Shown: piece by piece, positions 34,370 through 42,994 of the stretch | Position numbering within the stretch: the stretch's first letter is position 1 | How the letters are laid out: each line of letters starts with the position of its first letter | Assembly (NCBI GenBank): GCA_049511415.1 | Contig: JBEKYC010000011.1 | Coordinates: forward strand, 53,870 to 117,869 | Length of the DNA: 64,000 bases | From: Bog-159 sp049511415 | Lineage (GTDB): Bacteria > Acidobacteriota > Terriglobia > Bryobacterales > Bryobacteraceae | Direction of reading: 5' to 3' | The notes under the pieces: model-generated | Databases searched by the model: none | What the model was told of the DNA's origin: nothing | What the model saw: the letters and a program-made list of their open reading frames with translations, nothing else | Program-made: the position numbers and the translations under genes

Positions 34370-36201
34370 GAGACCTGCTGCGCCTGCTGGGATTCGCGAA
34401 AAAGTATTGGGCCTATCTGTTGGTTTCCGTTGTGCTGATGGCCTGCGTGGGCGCGGCGCACGGCATGATCGCGCTGCTGATCAGACCGGTGTTCGATCGC
34501 GTGCTGAACCCGGCGGCCGCCGATACGCCGGTGTTGCTGTTTACCGACCCCTTTTTCCACCACCCCGTTTACCTGAGCCACATCGTGCCAGGCGCCATGC
34601 ACAACCGCAGCATCTGGACCATGGTGGCCTTTGCCATTATGGCCGTATTCATCACCAAGGGCGTGTGCGATTACCTGGCGAATTACCTGGTAAATTACGT
34701 AGGCTGTTCCGCGGTGACGGACCTACGCAACACGGTCTTCGACAAGGTGGTCCGGCAGGGCGCGCAATTCTTTGAAGCGCACTCCACCGGGCGGCTGATG
34801 TCGTCGGTCATGAACGATATCGAGAAGATCCAGGTAGCCGTCTCGCACATCCTGGCGGACCTGCTGCGCCAAACCTTCGTGGTGCTGGGACTGCTTTTCG
34901 TGATTCTAAATATGGACTGGAAGCTGGCGCTGGTCAGCCTCACGGTGCTGCCCTTCGTGCTGATCCCCACGGCGCGTATCGGCCGCCGCATCCGCCGCAC
35001 CAGCCGCCGCAGCCAGGATCATGCCGCCGAATTGAACGAGATTCTGCAAGAAACGCTGAGCGGCCACCAGGTGGTGAAGGCGTTCGGCACCGAGCAATTC
35101 GAATCGCGGCGCTTCCGCCACACGGCGCAGCAACTGCTGAAAAGCAATCTGCGGTACGTGCGGCAACAGGCGCTGGCGTCGCCGCTGATCGAGATTTTCG
35201 CCGCGCTGACCATCGTCGCGTTGCTGACTTATGCGCGCACGCAGATCAAGACCCACACGCTGACCGCGGGCGAGTTTACCAGTTTCATCATCGCGCTGTT
35301 GATGATGTACGAACCGGTGAAGCGGCTGACGGGGATACACAACATTTTCGAGCAGGCGATCGGGGCCTCGCAAAAAGTGTTCGAGTACCTGGCGCATGCG
35401 GAGGAAGTGCAAGAGAAGCCGGGCGCCGTTAAGCTGGAGCGATTTACGCAAGCCATCCGGTTCGACAATGTGGCGTTCCGCTATCCGCTTTCGCCCAACG
35501 GGTTCCAGTTACATGGTCTGACTTGGGAAGTGAAAGCGGGCGAGGTGGTGGCGGTGGTGGGACCGAGCGGCGCGGGCAAGACCACGCTGGTGAACCTGGT
35601 GCCGCGATTTTATGACGTCACCTCGGGCGCGGTGCGCATTGACGGACGAGACGTGCGGGATTTCGATCTGGCCTCGCTGCGGTCGGTGGTGGGAATCGTG
35701 GCGCAGGATACTTTCCTTTTCAACGACACGGCGGCGCACAACATCGCGTATGGGCGGCCGGGCACATCGCTCGGCCAGATTCGTGAGGCCGCGCGGGCGG
35801 CACTGGCGGACGAGTTCATCAACAAATTGCCGGATGGCTACAACACCATCCTGGGCGAACGCGGCGTGAAGCTCAGCGGGGGGCAGCGGCAGCGCATCGC
35901 CATCGCGCGCGCGCTGTTGAAGAACGCACCGATTTTGATTTTGGACGAGGCCACTTCGCACCTGGACACCGAGTCCGAGATGCTGGTGCAGAGCGCGCTG
36001 GCCAACCTGATGTCGGGCCGCACGGTGATTGTGATCGCGCACCGGCTCTCCACTATACGGCGGGCCGATAAAATCGTGGTGCTGGAGCGGGGTGGCATCT
36101 TTGAAACGGGCACACACGAGGAACTGGTGAATGGCGGCGGAATCTATCAGCGTCTGCATGAGCTGCAGTTCGTGGAAGCAGGGAGCGTAATGGATCTATG
36201 A
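34366..36201 (+). CDS. MsbA-like lipid/ABC exporter
   Basis: A 611-residue half-transporter with an N-terminal six-helix membrane domain and a C-terminal ATPase. ATPase motifs are complete: Walker A GPSGAGKTT, Q-loop VAQDTF, signature LSGGQRQR, Walker B LILDEATSHLD and H-loop VIAHRLST. The membrane half includes RLMSSVMNDIEKIQVAVSHI, close to MsbA. It probably flips lipid A-core across the inner membrane, agreeing with the GT9 gene it overlaps (ATGA); a drug-export role cannot be excluded. It also overlaps yicC (ATGA). Confidence 0.9.
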   Translation: MRDLLRLLGFAKKYWAYLLVSVVLMACVGAAHGMIALLIRPVFDRVLNPAAADTPVLLFTDPFFHHPVYLSHIVPGAMHNRSIWTMVAFAIMAVFITKGVCDYLANYLVNYVGCSAVTDLRNTVFDKVVRQGAQFFEAHSTGRLMSSVMNDIEKIQVAVSHILADLLRQTFVVLGLLFVILNMDWKLALVSLTVLPFVLIPTARIGRRIRRTSRRSQDHAAELNEILQETLSGHQVVKAFGTEQFESRRFRHTAQQLLKSNLRYVRQQALASPLIEIFAALTIVALLTYARTQIKTHTLTAGEFTSFIIALLMMYEPVKRLTGIHNIFEQAIGASQKVFEYLAHAEEVQEKPGAVKLERFTQAIRFDNVAFRYPLSPNGFQLHGLTWEVKAGEVVAVVGPSGAGKTTLVNLVPRFYDVTSGAVRIDGRDVRDFDLASLRSVVGIVAQDTFLFNDTAAHNIAYGRPGTSLGQIREAARAALADEFINKLPDGYNTILGERGVKLSGGQRQRIAIARALLKNAPILILDEATSHLDTESEMLVQSALANLMSGRTVIVIAHRLSTIRRADKIVVLERGGIFETGTHEELVNGGGIYQRLHELQFVEAGSVMDL

Positions 36202-37091
36202 GCGCGCGTAGTATGACCGGATTCGCCCGCGTGCGAAAGGCCGCACCGGAGGGCGAGTTGGTGGTGAGCATTAAGAGCGTCAACCATCGGGGCCTGGACA
36301 TGCATTTCCATCTGGCCGCGGAAATGGATCCTTTCGAAGGGGCCATCCGGAATGCGGTGAAATCTAAGGTGGCGCGCGGACATCTGCAGATCCATGTGAT
36401 GCTCAACCGGGCCCCATCGGCCAGCGCGGCGGGCTTGAACCGGCCTTTGCTGCAGGCCTATCTGGAGGCGTTTCGACAGGCGTCCCATGAATTTGGCCTG
36501 GATGAACGGCCGGATCTGAATACGGCGTTGCGTCTTCCCGGAATGTTCCAGGTGGCCGAATCGGGCGATCCGGATGCCGGATTGGAGCAGATTCTGGTGG
36601 ATGCAACCCACGAGGCGCTGGACGCGCTCAACCAGTTTCGCGAGCGGGAGGGCGCGGCCATGGCGGCCGAGGTGCGGGAGCGATGCGTGTCGGTTTGCGA
36701 ATTGGCGAGCCAGATGGAGCAGATCCGCGCGCGGGCGACGCAAGCATTTCAAAAGCGCCTGCAGGAGCGGTTGCGCGAATTGCTGCGCGGCGCCGGCCTG
36801 GAACCGCAGCGCCTGGCGCAGGAGGCCGCGCTGCTGGCGGAGCGCAGCGATATCAGCGAGGAACTGGTACGGCTGAAGACGCACGCCGGCCAGTTGCAGA
36901 AGCTGCTCGATTCGAGCGGCGAGTCCGGCAAACGGCTGGATTTTTTGTTGCAGGAGATGAACCGGGAGGCGAACACGATTCTGTCCAAGACCGGCGGGCT
37001 GGGCGATCTGGGGCTAACGATTACGGATCTGGCGCTGGCGGCGAAGGCGGAGATCGATAAGATGCGGGAGCAATCGCTGAATCTGGAATAA
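36198..37091 (+). CDS. yicC: YicC-family protein
   Basis: A 297-residue protein of the YicC/DUF1732 family. The start RSMTGFARVRKAAPEGEL, the SINHRGLDMH-like phrase (SVNHRGLDMHFHL) and the C-terminal block KRLDFLLQEMNREANTILSK are diagnostic. YicC is reported to act as an RNase or RNase adaptor; in many bacteria it sits next to gmk, as here. It overlaps the exporter by four bases and is followed by gmk after a repeat. Confidence 0.93.
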   Translation: MSARSMTGFARVRKAAPEGELVVSIKSVNHRGLDMHFHLAAEMDPFEGAIRNAVKSKVARGHLQIHVMLNRAPSASAAGLNRPLLQAYLEAFRQASHEFGLDERPDLNTALRLPGMFQVAESGDPDAGLEQILVDATHEALDALNQFREREGAAMAAEVRERCVSVCELASQMEQIRARATQAFQKRLQERLRELLRGAGLEPQRLAQEAALLAERSDISEELVRLKTHAGQLQKLLDSSGESGKRLDFLLQEMNREANTILSKTGGLGDLGLTITDLALAAKAEIDKMREQSLNLE

Positions 37092-37099
37092 CTTATATT

Positions 37100-37183
37100 G
37101 GCCACGGATGGGCACAGATGAACACGAATAAGAAAAGCAGCGGCCGAGTTTTCATCTGTGTTTATCTGTGTTCATCGGTGGCC
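37100..37183. repeat. Imperfect long inverted repeat between yicC and gmk
   Basis: The left arm starts GGCCACGGATGGGCACAGAT; the right arm, reversed, starts GGCCACCGATGAACACAGAT. About 35 bases per arm pair with several mismatches around a short AT/GC centre. Repeats of GGCCACNGATGNNCACAGATN type occur widely in environmental bacteria. The right arm ends five bases before the gmk ATG, replacing the expected Shine-Dalgarno site. Confidence 0.75.
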
Positions 37184-37188
37184 CCATT

Positions 37189-37809
37189 ATGACTACGGTT
37201 TTTATTATTTCCGCGCCGTCCGGGTCGGGCAAGTCCACCCTGGTGGGACTGCTTCTGGCCGGCGTGCCGGGGCTGATGTTTTCGGTGTCTTATACTACGC
37301 GCGCGCGGCGGGGGACAGAAACGCAAGGCGGCAGCTATCATTTCATCTCGCGGGAGGAGTTTAAGGCGTGCGTGGCGCGCGACGAATTCCTGGAGCACGC
37401 CGAGGTTTTTGGCAATTATTACGGCACCCACCGTGGCGTGCTGGAGCAGGCGCGGCTGCGGGGACTGGATCTGGTACTCGACATTGACGTGCAAGGTGCG
37501 CGACAATTAAAGGGTAAGATTCCAGAAGCGGTAACAATCTTCATTTTGCCACCGTCCCGGGGAGTGCTCGAACAGCGATTGCGCGCGCGCGGTGAAGATT
37601 CAGATGCGGTTATTGATCGGCGGCTGCGCGACGCAGCGGAAGAAATTCGGAACTACAGCGCGTACGACTACGTGGTGATTAACAAGGAACTGAACGAGTC
37701 GGATCAGACGTTAGCGGCAATTGTGCGTGGAGAACGGGTCCGGCGGGACCGGATGGAAGATCAAGTCCGGCCAATTTTGGGAACTTTCGAAGAACGAGCA
37801 AAGGATTAA
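37189..37809 (+). CDS. gmk: Guanylate kinase
   Basis: A 206-residue enzyme that phosphorylates GMP to GDP. The P-loop is SAPSGSGKST near residues 8-17, followed by the GMP-binding Tyr/Arg motif SVSYTTRARRGTE and YGTHRGVLEQ. Length is normal. The start MTTVFIISAPSG follows directly after an inverted repeat, so there is no visible ribosome-binding site. The rpoZ and coaBC genes follow, a common arrangement (gmk-rpoZ-coaBC). Confidence 0.95.
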   Translation: MTTVFIISAPSGSGKSTLVGLLLAGVPGLMFSVSYTTRARRGTETQGGSYHFISREEFKACVARDEFLEHAEVFGNYYGTHRGVLEQARLRGLDLVLDIDVQGARQLKGKIPEAVTIFILPPSRGVLEQRLRARGEDSDAVIDRRLRDAAEEIRNYSAYDYVVINKELNESDQTLAAIVRGERVRRDRMEDQVRPILGTFEERAKD

Positions 37810-37815
37810 GCAAGC

Positions 37816-38070
37816 ATGGGCGACAAGATTCCACGTAATAACGCGCATTGCACCATCCCGGACGATCCGGAACAGAGCACTTATCGTTTCATCATCGTGG
37901 CCGCGAAGCGCGCCCGCCAGTTGCAGGGCGGCGCACGCCCAGTGCTGCCAACGTCATCGAAGAAACCCACCATCATCGCCATGGAAGAAGTGCGGCGCGG
38001 ATTGGTGAAGTACGAAATCCCCCCCATCGTGCCGATTGAAGAAGCTCCGGCGCCTGAAACCGTTCTGTAA
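37816..38070 (+). CDS. rpoZ: RNA polymerase omega subunit
   Basis: An 84-residue small subunit that helps assemble RNA polymerase and binds ppGpp in some species. Recognisable regions are FIIVAAKRARQL in the first half and KPTIIAMEEVRRGLVKYEIP near the middle. The start ATG is six bases after the gmk stop. Its position between gmk and coaBC is typical and strengthens the call despite its short length. Confidence 0.9.
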   Translation: MGDKIPRNNAHCTIPDDPEQSTYRFIIVAAKRARQLQGGARPVLPTSSKKPTIIAMEEVRRGLVKYEIPPIVPIEEAPAPETVL

Positions 38071-38079
38071 GAAGCGGCG

Positions 38080-39300
38080 ATGAACATCGTCCTGGGCGTG
38101 GGCGGCGGCATCGCGGCGTACAAGTCCGCAGAACTGGCGCGCCTGTTGATGCAGCAGGGGCACTCTGTACAAGTGGTGATGACGGCCGGCGCGCAGGAAT
38201 TTGTCCGGCCGCTGACATTTGCCGCTCTTACCGGACGCAAGGTGATTACCGGCCTGTTCGCCTCGGGCGAACCGGAGGGCACACTGTCTAGCGCGGTCGA
38301 GCATATCGGCGTGGCGCAGGAAAACGACCTGCTAGTGATCGCACCAGCCACGGCCGATCTGCTGGCCAAACTCGCACACGGCCTGGCGGACGACTTCCTG
38401 ACAACCATGTACCTGGCCTTTACGGGTCCGGTGGTGTTAGCTCCGGCGATGAACACCAATATGTGGCTGCATGCGGCGACGCAGAGCAATCTGGAGACGC
38501 TGCAGCGGCGGGGCCACCGGATAGTCGATCCCGAGGAAGGCGAATTGGCTTGCGGCATGGTGGGAACCGGACGGTTGGCGGCTGCGGAGCAAATCGCCGC
38601 GGCAGTCGCGGCGGAGATCCGGCGGCGCCAGGACTTAGACAGCGAGACGGTTTTGATCACGGCGGGGCCGACCCAGGAACCGCTGGACCCGGTCCGTTAC
38701 ATTTCCAACCGATCGAGCGGCAAGATGGGTTACGCGCTGGCGGAGGCGGCGGCCGCGCGCGGCGCCAAGGTGATTCTGGTATCGGGCCCCGTGAACCTGA
38801 CGCCACCGCGCGGGTGCACGGTCGTTGCCGTACATACGGCGCGCGAAATGCGCGACCGGGTTTTTGAAAATCTGCAACCGGCCACCATCATCATCAAGGC
38901 GGCGGCGGTGGCGGACTTCCACCTAACGAAAGTGCCGCAACAGAAGATGAAGAAGACCGCGGCACGGCTATCGCTGGAACTCGATCCGACACCCGATATT
39001 CTGGCCGAACTGGGCCGCAAGAAGGGCGACCGCCTGCTGGTGGGATTCGCGGCGGAAACCGAAAACCTGCAGCAGGAGACGCGCCGCAAACTGGAAGCCA
39101 AGAATTGCGACATGGTGGTGGGCAACCTGGTCAGCGGGGAAGATGGCGCGTTCGAATCCGATGAGAATGAAGTGCTGCTGGCTTTGCGCGGCGGCGAGCT
39201 GATCGCGGTGCCGCGCACCTCCAAACGCGAGGTGGCCGACCGCGTTTTCGACGAGATCCTGAAGCTGCGCCTGCATCTATACGCCACCAATGGACGCTGA
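38080..39300 (+). CDS. coaBC: Bifunctional phosphopantothenoylcysteine decarboxylase/phosphopantothenate-cysteine ligase
   Basis: A 406-residue cytoplasmic enzyme making 4'-phosphopantetheine for coenzyme A. The N-terminal CoaC flavoprotein domain shows GVGGGIAAYKSAELARLL, AVEHIGVAQENDLLVIAPAT, and the active Cys in ELACGMVGTGRLA. The CoaB half begins VLITAGPTQEPLDPVRYISN, followed by RSSGKMGYALAEAAAARG. Length matches the family. It overlaps the uracil-DNA glycosylase gene by eleven bases. Confidence 0.95.
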   Translation: MNIVLGVGGGIAAYKSAELARLLMQQGHSVQVVMTAGAQEFVRPLTFAALTGRKVITGLFASGEPEGTLSSAVEHIGVAQENDLLVIAPATADLLAKLAHGLADDFLTTMYLAFTGPVVLAPAMNTNMWLHAATQSNLETLQRRGHRIVDPEEGELACGMVGTGRLAAAEQIAAAVAAEIRRRQDLDSETVLITAGPTQEPLDPVRYISNRSSGKMGYALAEAAAARGAKVILVSGPVNLTPPRGCTVVAVHTAREMRDRVFENLQPATIIIKAAAVADFHLTKVPQQKMKKTAARLSLELDPTPDILAELGRKKGDRLLVGFAAETENLQQETRRKLEAKNCDMVVGNLVSGEDGAFESDENEVLLALRGGELIAVPRTSKREVADRVFDEILKLRLHLYATNGR

Positions 39301-39994
39301 AACCCTACGACAGTGTCTGGAGTATTACCAGGACTTGGGGATTAAGACGCTTTACCGCCGGGCTGCGCCCGCCAGGGAGATGCCGCAGGTCCAGGCGCCG
39401 GCGCCGGAGGCGGTCCTATCAGCGGAACCGCTGTTCCGCATTCTGGAAGACATCGGGGATTGCAAGCGTTGCCGCCTGCACGAACATCGCAACCGGATCG
39501 TGTTCGGGGTGGGCGACGAACAGGCCAAGCTGGTGTTTGTGGGCGAAGGTCCGGGCGCGGATGAGGATGCCCAAGGTATCCCGTTTGTAGGCCGGGCCGG
39601 CCAATTGCTGACGCAGATGATCGAGGGCACGGCCAAGAAGGAAGGCATTCCGCTGCTGCGCAAGGATGTTTACATCTGCAACGTGGTGAAATGCCGGCCG
39701 CCGGAGAATCGCACGCCGCAACCGGACGAGATGGAAATCTGCGGGCAGTTTCTGACGCGCCAGTTGCTGTCGATCCGGCCCAAGGCTATCTGCGCATTAG
39801 GTTCAACCGCAGCCAAGTTTTTGACACACAGCAAAGAGGGCGTTACGCGCATGCGGGGCAACTGGTATAAATGGAACGAAATTCCGCTGATGGTGACGTA
39901 TCACCCGTCTTATCTGCTGCGTGCTTATAACACAGGACCGAAGCGCGAGGCGTGGGAAGACCTGAAAAAAGTGCTGCACTTCGTCTACGACTGA
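39290..39994 (+). CDS. udg: Family-4 uracil-DNA glycosylase
   Basis: A 234-residue iron-sulfur DNA repair enzyme that removes uracil from DNA. Four cysteines fit the 4Fe-4S site: C58 and C61 in GDCKRC, C135 in VVKCRPP and C151 in EICGQF. The catalytic motif A is GEGPGADEDAQGIPFVGRAG and motif B is YHPSYLLR. The N-terminal 45 residues are an extra, probably flexible extension. This group was once labelled a phage SPO1-like DNA polymerase domain. It is the last gene of the plus-strand run and converges on the TIR protein gene. Confidence 0.92.
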   Translation: MDAETLRQCLEYYQDLGIKTLYRRAAPAREMPQVQAPAPEAVLSAEPLFRILEDIGDCKRCRLHEHRNRIVFGVGDEQAKLVFVGEGPGADEDAQGIPFVGRAGQLLTQMIEGTAKKEGIPLLRKDVYICNVVKCRPPENRTPQPDEMEICGQFLTRQLLSIRPKAICALGSTAAKFLTHSKEGVTRMRGNWYKWNEIPLMVTYHPSYLLRAYNTGPKREAWEDLKKVLHFVYD

Positions 39995-40007
39995 CGGCGG
40001 GCTTGGA

Positions 40008-41519
40008 TCAATCGAAACTGAGAGACATCTGATCGGCGAAGCTCTCGCGCCGGACCTCGTCTAACTCCCGGGCCGCAACATCGTGGCCCCAATGTTCCAG
40101 AATCCAGACCTGCTCCCAAGCACAATCTTCCAGCACCCGGCGGTCGCCCCGCTCGGTAGCGACGCGAGACCAGTGCTGCAGGATTTCGAAGGCCTCCGCC
40201 AGGCGATCCTGGGATTTGGCCCAAATCAGGCCGCGGCGGGCCAGTTTGGAAGCGGTGGGCCAATCGGCCGAGAGGGCCCGGCGGAAGGCGTGATGGAAAT
40301 CCGGCCAGGCGGCGTTCAGATCCGAGCCGTCGGGCGTTGGCGCACCGAATAATTCTGATACAGCCAAGGCATGGTGGCGGGCCCATCGTTCCGCATCCCC
40401 TCGCAAGGCGTTGCGGTCATGCACGAGCGCCGGCACCATAAAACGCGGGCCGTTATCGTCCAGCGGCGCCAGCAGATCCTTCGAGACGAACCAAGCGACT
40501 ATGTCGCGCGCTTCCTCGAGTTCGGCATCGGCGGTGCGGACGGCGAGATCGAGGGAAAAGCCGTTAGGGGCGCAGGCGCACATGGCGGCAAGCAGGCGCT
40601 GCTCGGCGCCATCCAGTTTGCGGATGGTTTCGGCGACTTGTTCCGGATCTTTCGGAAACTGACCGTCGAGCGGATGCTCGCCGGCGGAAAGCGCGGCGGC
40701 TAGATCGGGGTGGCGTGTGGTGATGAGGACGGAGGTCCGGCCACGCTGCGCCAGTAAAGCCGCGGTCGCGGCGTCCGCATCGTCGAGGACCAGCAGGCAG
40801 CGGTGTTGCGCACAGAGACGGCGCAATTCATTGAGGTTGGATTCCAGATCACGGTCGAGCCGCACGCCCAATTGCACGGCGAGGTCGCCGGCCAGCGCGG
40901 GCAGAGTGCGCGATCCGCAGGCCAGCCAGAGGATGGCATCGAAGTCCTGCTGATGGCGGCGGGCAAACTCCAGAGCCAGCGCCGTTTTGCCGGAACAAGG
41001 AGGGCCCACGAGGACGGCAATTCCTGGAGCATCCGCCAGAACGGTGGCAAGGTCTTCAATCTCGGCAGCGCGTCCACTGAAGGAGGGTTGCGCGGCCGGA
41101 ACGAAGGGAGGTTTTTGGGCAGGCGGCGTGAGGGCCATGATCCAGCGTTTGACGTTGCGAAAGCCCGCCAGACGGTTCTGCCGCAAATCGAAGAAGTGTT
41201 TTCGGCGCAAGAGGTCGGGGAATTTGGAGTCGCGGCAGAGGACGGTGGCGAGAGAAGTGCCGAATTCGGCGGCCTGTTCCCAGAAGGCGGATTTCCATCG
41301 CTCCAGAATCCAGCGGTTGGGGACGGAATCCGGAGAGAGTAACACGAGGACCACATTGGCGGCGAGGGCTTCCTCGACTTTGGCGATCAAGTCGCCGCAG
41401 GCGGGGATCTCGCCCTCCTCGAGCAGAACATCGGCGCCGACGCCACGCTCCAGGAATTCGGCGAGTTCGTGGGCAATCTGGCGGTCGGCGGTGGAGTAGC
41501 AGGGGAAGACCTTGGTCAT
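40008..41519 (-). CDS. TIR-NB-ARC protein (NLR-like)
   Basis: A 503-residue protein from the ATG at 41519; the longer frame upstream lacks sense. Residues 1-115 form a TIR domain (MTKVFPCYSTADRQIAHELA, VVLVLLSPDSV, RWILERWKSAF). At the usual catalytic-Glu position, four residues after Trp70, it has Arg74, with Glu73 next to it. Residues 145-330 form an NB-ARC NTPase: Walker A VGPPCSGKT (171-179), Walker B LLVLDDAD, and SVLITTRH. The C-terminus is helical, perhaps a TPR-like sensor. Such proteins are often antiphage sensors in bacteria. Two unrecognised genes precede it on the same strand. Confidence 0.85.
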   Translation of the reverse strand: MTKVFPCYSTADRQIAHELAEFLERGVGADVLLEEGEIPACGDLIAKVEEALAANVVLVLLSPDSVPNRWILERWKSAFWEQAAEFGTSLATVLCRDSKFPDLLRRKHFFDLRQNRLAGFRNVKRWIMALTPPAQKPPFVPAAQPSFSGRAAEIEDLATVLADAPGIAVLVGPPCSGKTALALEFARRHQQDFDAILWLACGSRTLPALAGDLAVQLGVRLDRDLESNLNELRRLCAQHRCLLVLDDADAATAALLAQRGRTSVLITTRHPDLAAALSAGEHPLDGQFPKDPEQVAETIRKLDGAEQRLLAAMCACAPNGFSLDLAVRTADAELEEARDIVAWFVSKDLLAPLDDNGPRFMVPALVHDRNALRGDAERWARHHALAVSELFGAPTPDGSDLNAAWPDFHHAFRRALSADWPTASKLARRGLIWAKSQDRLAEAFEILQHWSRVATERGDRRVLEDCAWEQVWILEHWGHDVAARELDEVRRESFADQMSLSFD

Positions 41520-41603
41520 GCGGGGACTCTTTATTATCCCGCATGGCGCAGACGATCCGTCAGGTTGGCAGGCCACGGAACACCGTGACCTGCCGCAAAG
41601 GGT

Positions 41604-41849
41604 TTAAAGGTGAATGCCGCGGAAAATATCGATTACATCCTGTGCCAAGCCTTTGACGACGTCGGCGATCGCTTTGCCCGCGGTCTGGGCGTCGGTGGCT
41701 ATGGTTTGCCCTACGGGTGTGCAGAGGAAGACGAACAGATTGCCGGCCGCGAACGCCGCGGCACTGGCGGGATCGGACGGCACGGCCACGATCAGCGCCG
41801 GCACGGGCTGCGTGGAGGGGGTTGTTGTAGTTGTCGGTGTTGGTGTCAT
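41604..41849 (-). CDS. Small unrecognised protein between the unknown 298-residue gene and the TIR gene
   Basis: An 81-residue protein from the ATG at 41849. It starts with a Thr/Pro-rich stretch (MTPTPTTTTTPSTQPVP) and continues as an amphipathic-to-hydrophobic segment (SAAAFAAGNLFVFLCTPVGQ) and a helix with charged face (GKAIADVVKGLAQDVIDIFR). No signal peptide by standard rules, but the middle could insert into a membrane. I do not recognise it. It lies 19 bases after the 298-residue gene and about 84 before the TIR gene, so it probably belongs to their transcript. Confidence 0.6.
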   Translation of the reverse strand: MTPTPTTTTTPSTQPVPALIVAVPSDPASAAAFAAGNLFVFLCTPVGQTIATDAQTAGKAIADVVKGLAQDVIDIFRGIHL

Positions 41850-41868
41850 GATTGGCTCGATTGCTAAT

Positions 41869-42765
41869 TCATTGAATGCCCAGCTTGGCTTCGATGGCGG
41901 CCAAGGCAGTCTGCATGGCCGCCACGGAGGCCTGCAGGTCCGCGAGTTGCTGATCGGAAGTTTCGGGCGCAGGTTGCGGCAGGTCCGTGCGCTCCACCAG
42001 CCAGGTTCCCGCCGGGTTGAAAGCGGTGCCCGCGAGATGCACAATCTGTTCGTTTGGCAACAAGGGGCGGACGGGGGCAGGGAGCGTGACGGCATTCGCG
42101 GGAGCTGCCGTCACGGGTGCGTCATACACCCAGTTCGGTCCGGCCGTGCCGAGGGTCCAGTGCCCCGGAGCGCCGACTCCATGTACGTTTTGCGCCTCGA
42201 TTAACTGCTGCGCGAACAAGGTCGTGGTACAGCCGCCGGTGGTTACCTGAAAAGCCCAGGCGCGGCGCAGTTCATCCGCCGGGTAGGAGTAATAATACAT
42301 GGCCTGGCCCTGCTTCATGGTCTCGAACACGTTCAGCGTCTGGCCGGGAAAAAGGGACGCCATGCCGGCGGCGACGGTCTGCGCGTCGGCTTGCAGGCAG
42401 ATCATATCGGGGCTGGCGGCGCCCACCGGTCCGAACGGTCCCACCTCCATCGCGCTGGTGGGCGCAGGGACATACGGCGCGTAGTTATAGGCACCGGGCA
42501 GGTTCAAACGGGACGCTTGAGCCGGCACGACGGTAAGTTGGCTGAGATAGCCGGTGGATGCCGCGGTGGAATCAAACACCAGGTACGGCTGTCCGGACGG
42601 CGCGGGGTCAGCCCATCCCTTGACTGGCTGTGTGGCGTCAAACGGCGGCGCCTGCTGTCCACCGGCCTGTTGGTACGCGGCGCGGGTGGAATAAACGGGG
42701 AACAGATCCAATGCCGAGATCTGATATTGCGGTTGATTTGGTTGTGCAGGTTGTGTCGGTGACAT
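41869..42765 (-). CDS. Unrecognised Pro/Ala-rich protein upstream of the TIR gene
   Basis: A 298-residue protein of no family I can name. The N-terminus is Gln/Pro-rich (MSPTQPAQPNQPQYQISALD), then a mixed globular part with YLVFDSTAASTGYLSQLTVV, many aromatic residues (AMYYYSYPADELRRAWAF) and a single-chain tail ending in a short coiled coil (SDQQLADLQASVAAMQTALA). There is no signal peptide, membrane helix or catalytic motif that I can identify. It is the first gene of the cluster that ends with the TIR-NB-ARC gene, and it is divergent from the SpoIIE-type phosphatase. It may be a partner or the molecule sensed; that is speculation. Confidence 0.65.
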   Translation of the reverse strand: MSPTQPAQPNQPQYQISALDLFPVYSTRAAYQQAGGQQAPPFDATQPVKGWADPAPSGQPYLVFDSTAASTGYLSQLTVVPAQASRLNLPGAYNYAPYVPAPTSAMEVGPFGPVGAASPDMICLQADAQTVAAGMASLFPGQTLNVFETMKQGQAMYYYSYPADELRRAWAFQVTTGGCTTTLFAQQLIEAQNVHGVGAPGHWTLGTAGPNWVYDAPVTAAPANAVTLPAPVRPLLPNEQIVHLAGTAFNPAGTWLVERTDLPQPAPETSDQQLADLQASVAAMQTALAAIEAKLGIQ

Positions 42766-42994
42766 AAACGTTCTTCACCTACACGGTAAGCCACACGGTC
42801 CCGGCAAGCGGCGGATCTGATTGTTGCAATCGATTCAAAAGAAAGCCTGGAAGGATTTCGCAAAATCTGTGAACGCTCGATCGCCCAGTGTGGACGGCGC
42901 GGCACACAGTACGGGAAATCTCTAAAGTTTTGTTAAGTGCGTGCCCGCTTTGGATGGTCAGGCCGTCAGTCGAAATGTAAGGAATTTAATTTTT
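42766..42994. other. Divergent intergenic region
   Basis: A 229-base gap between the TIR-cluster lead gene and the phosphatase. It includes ATTGTTGCAAT, a short imperfect palindrome, at about 42820. I saw no convincing -35/-10 pair, tRNA or small ORF. A GTG at 42941 would extend the phosphatase, but AAGGA at 42979 favours the ATG at 42995. Confidence 0.4.
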
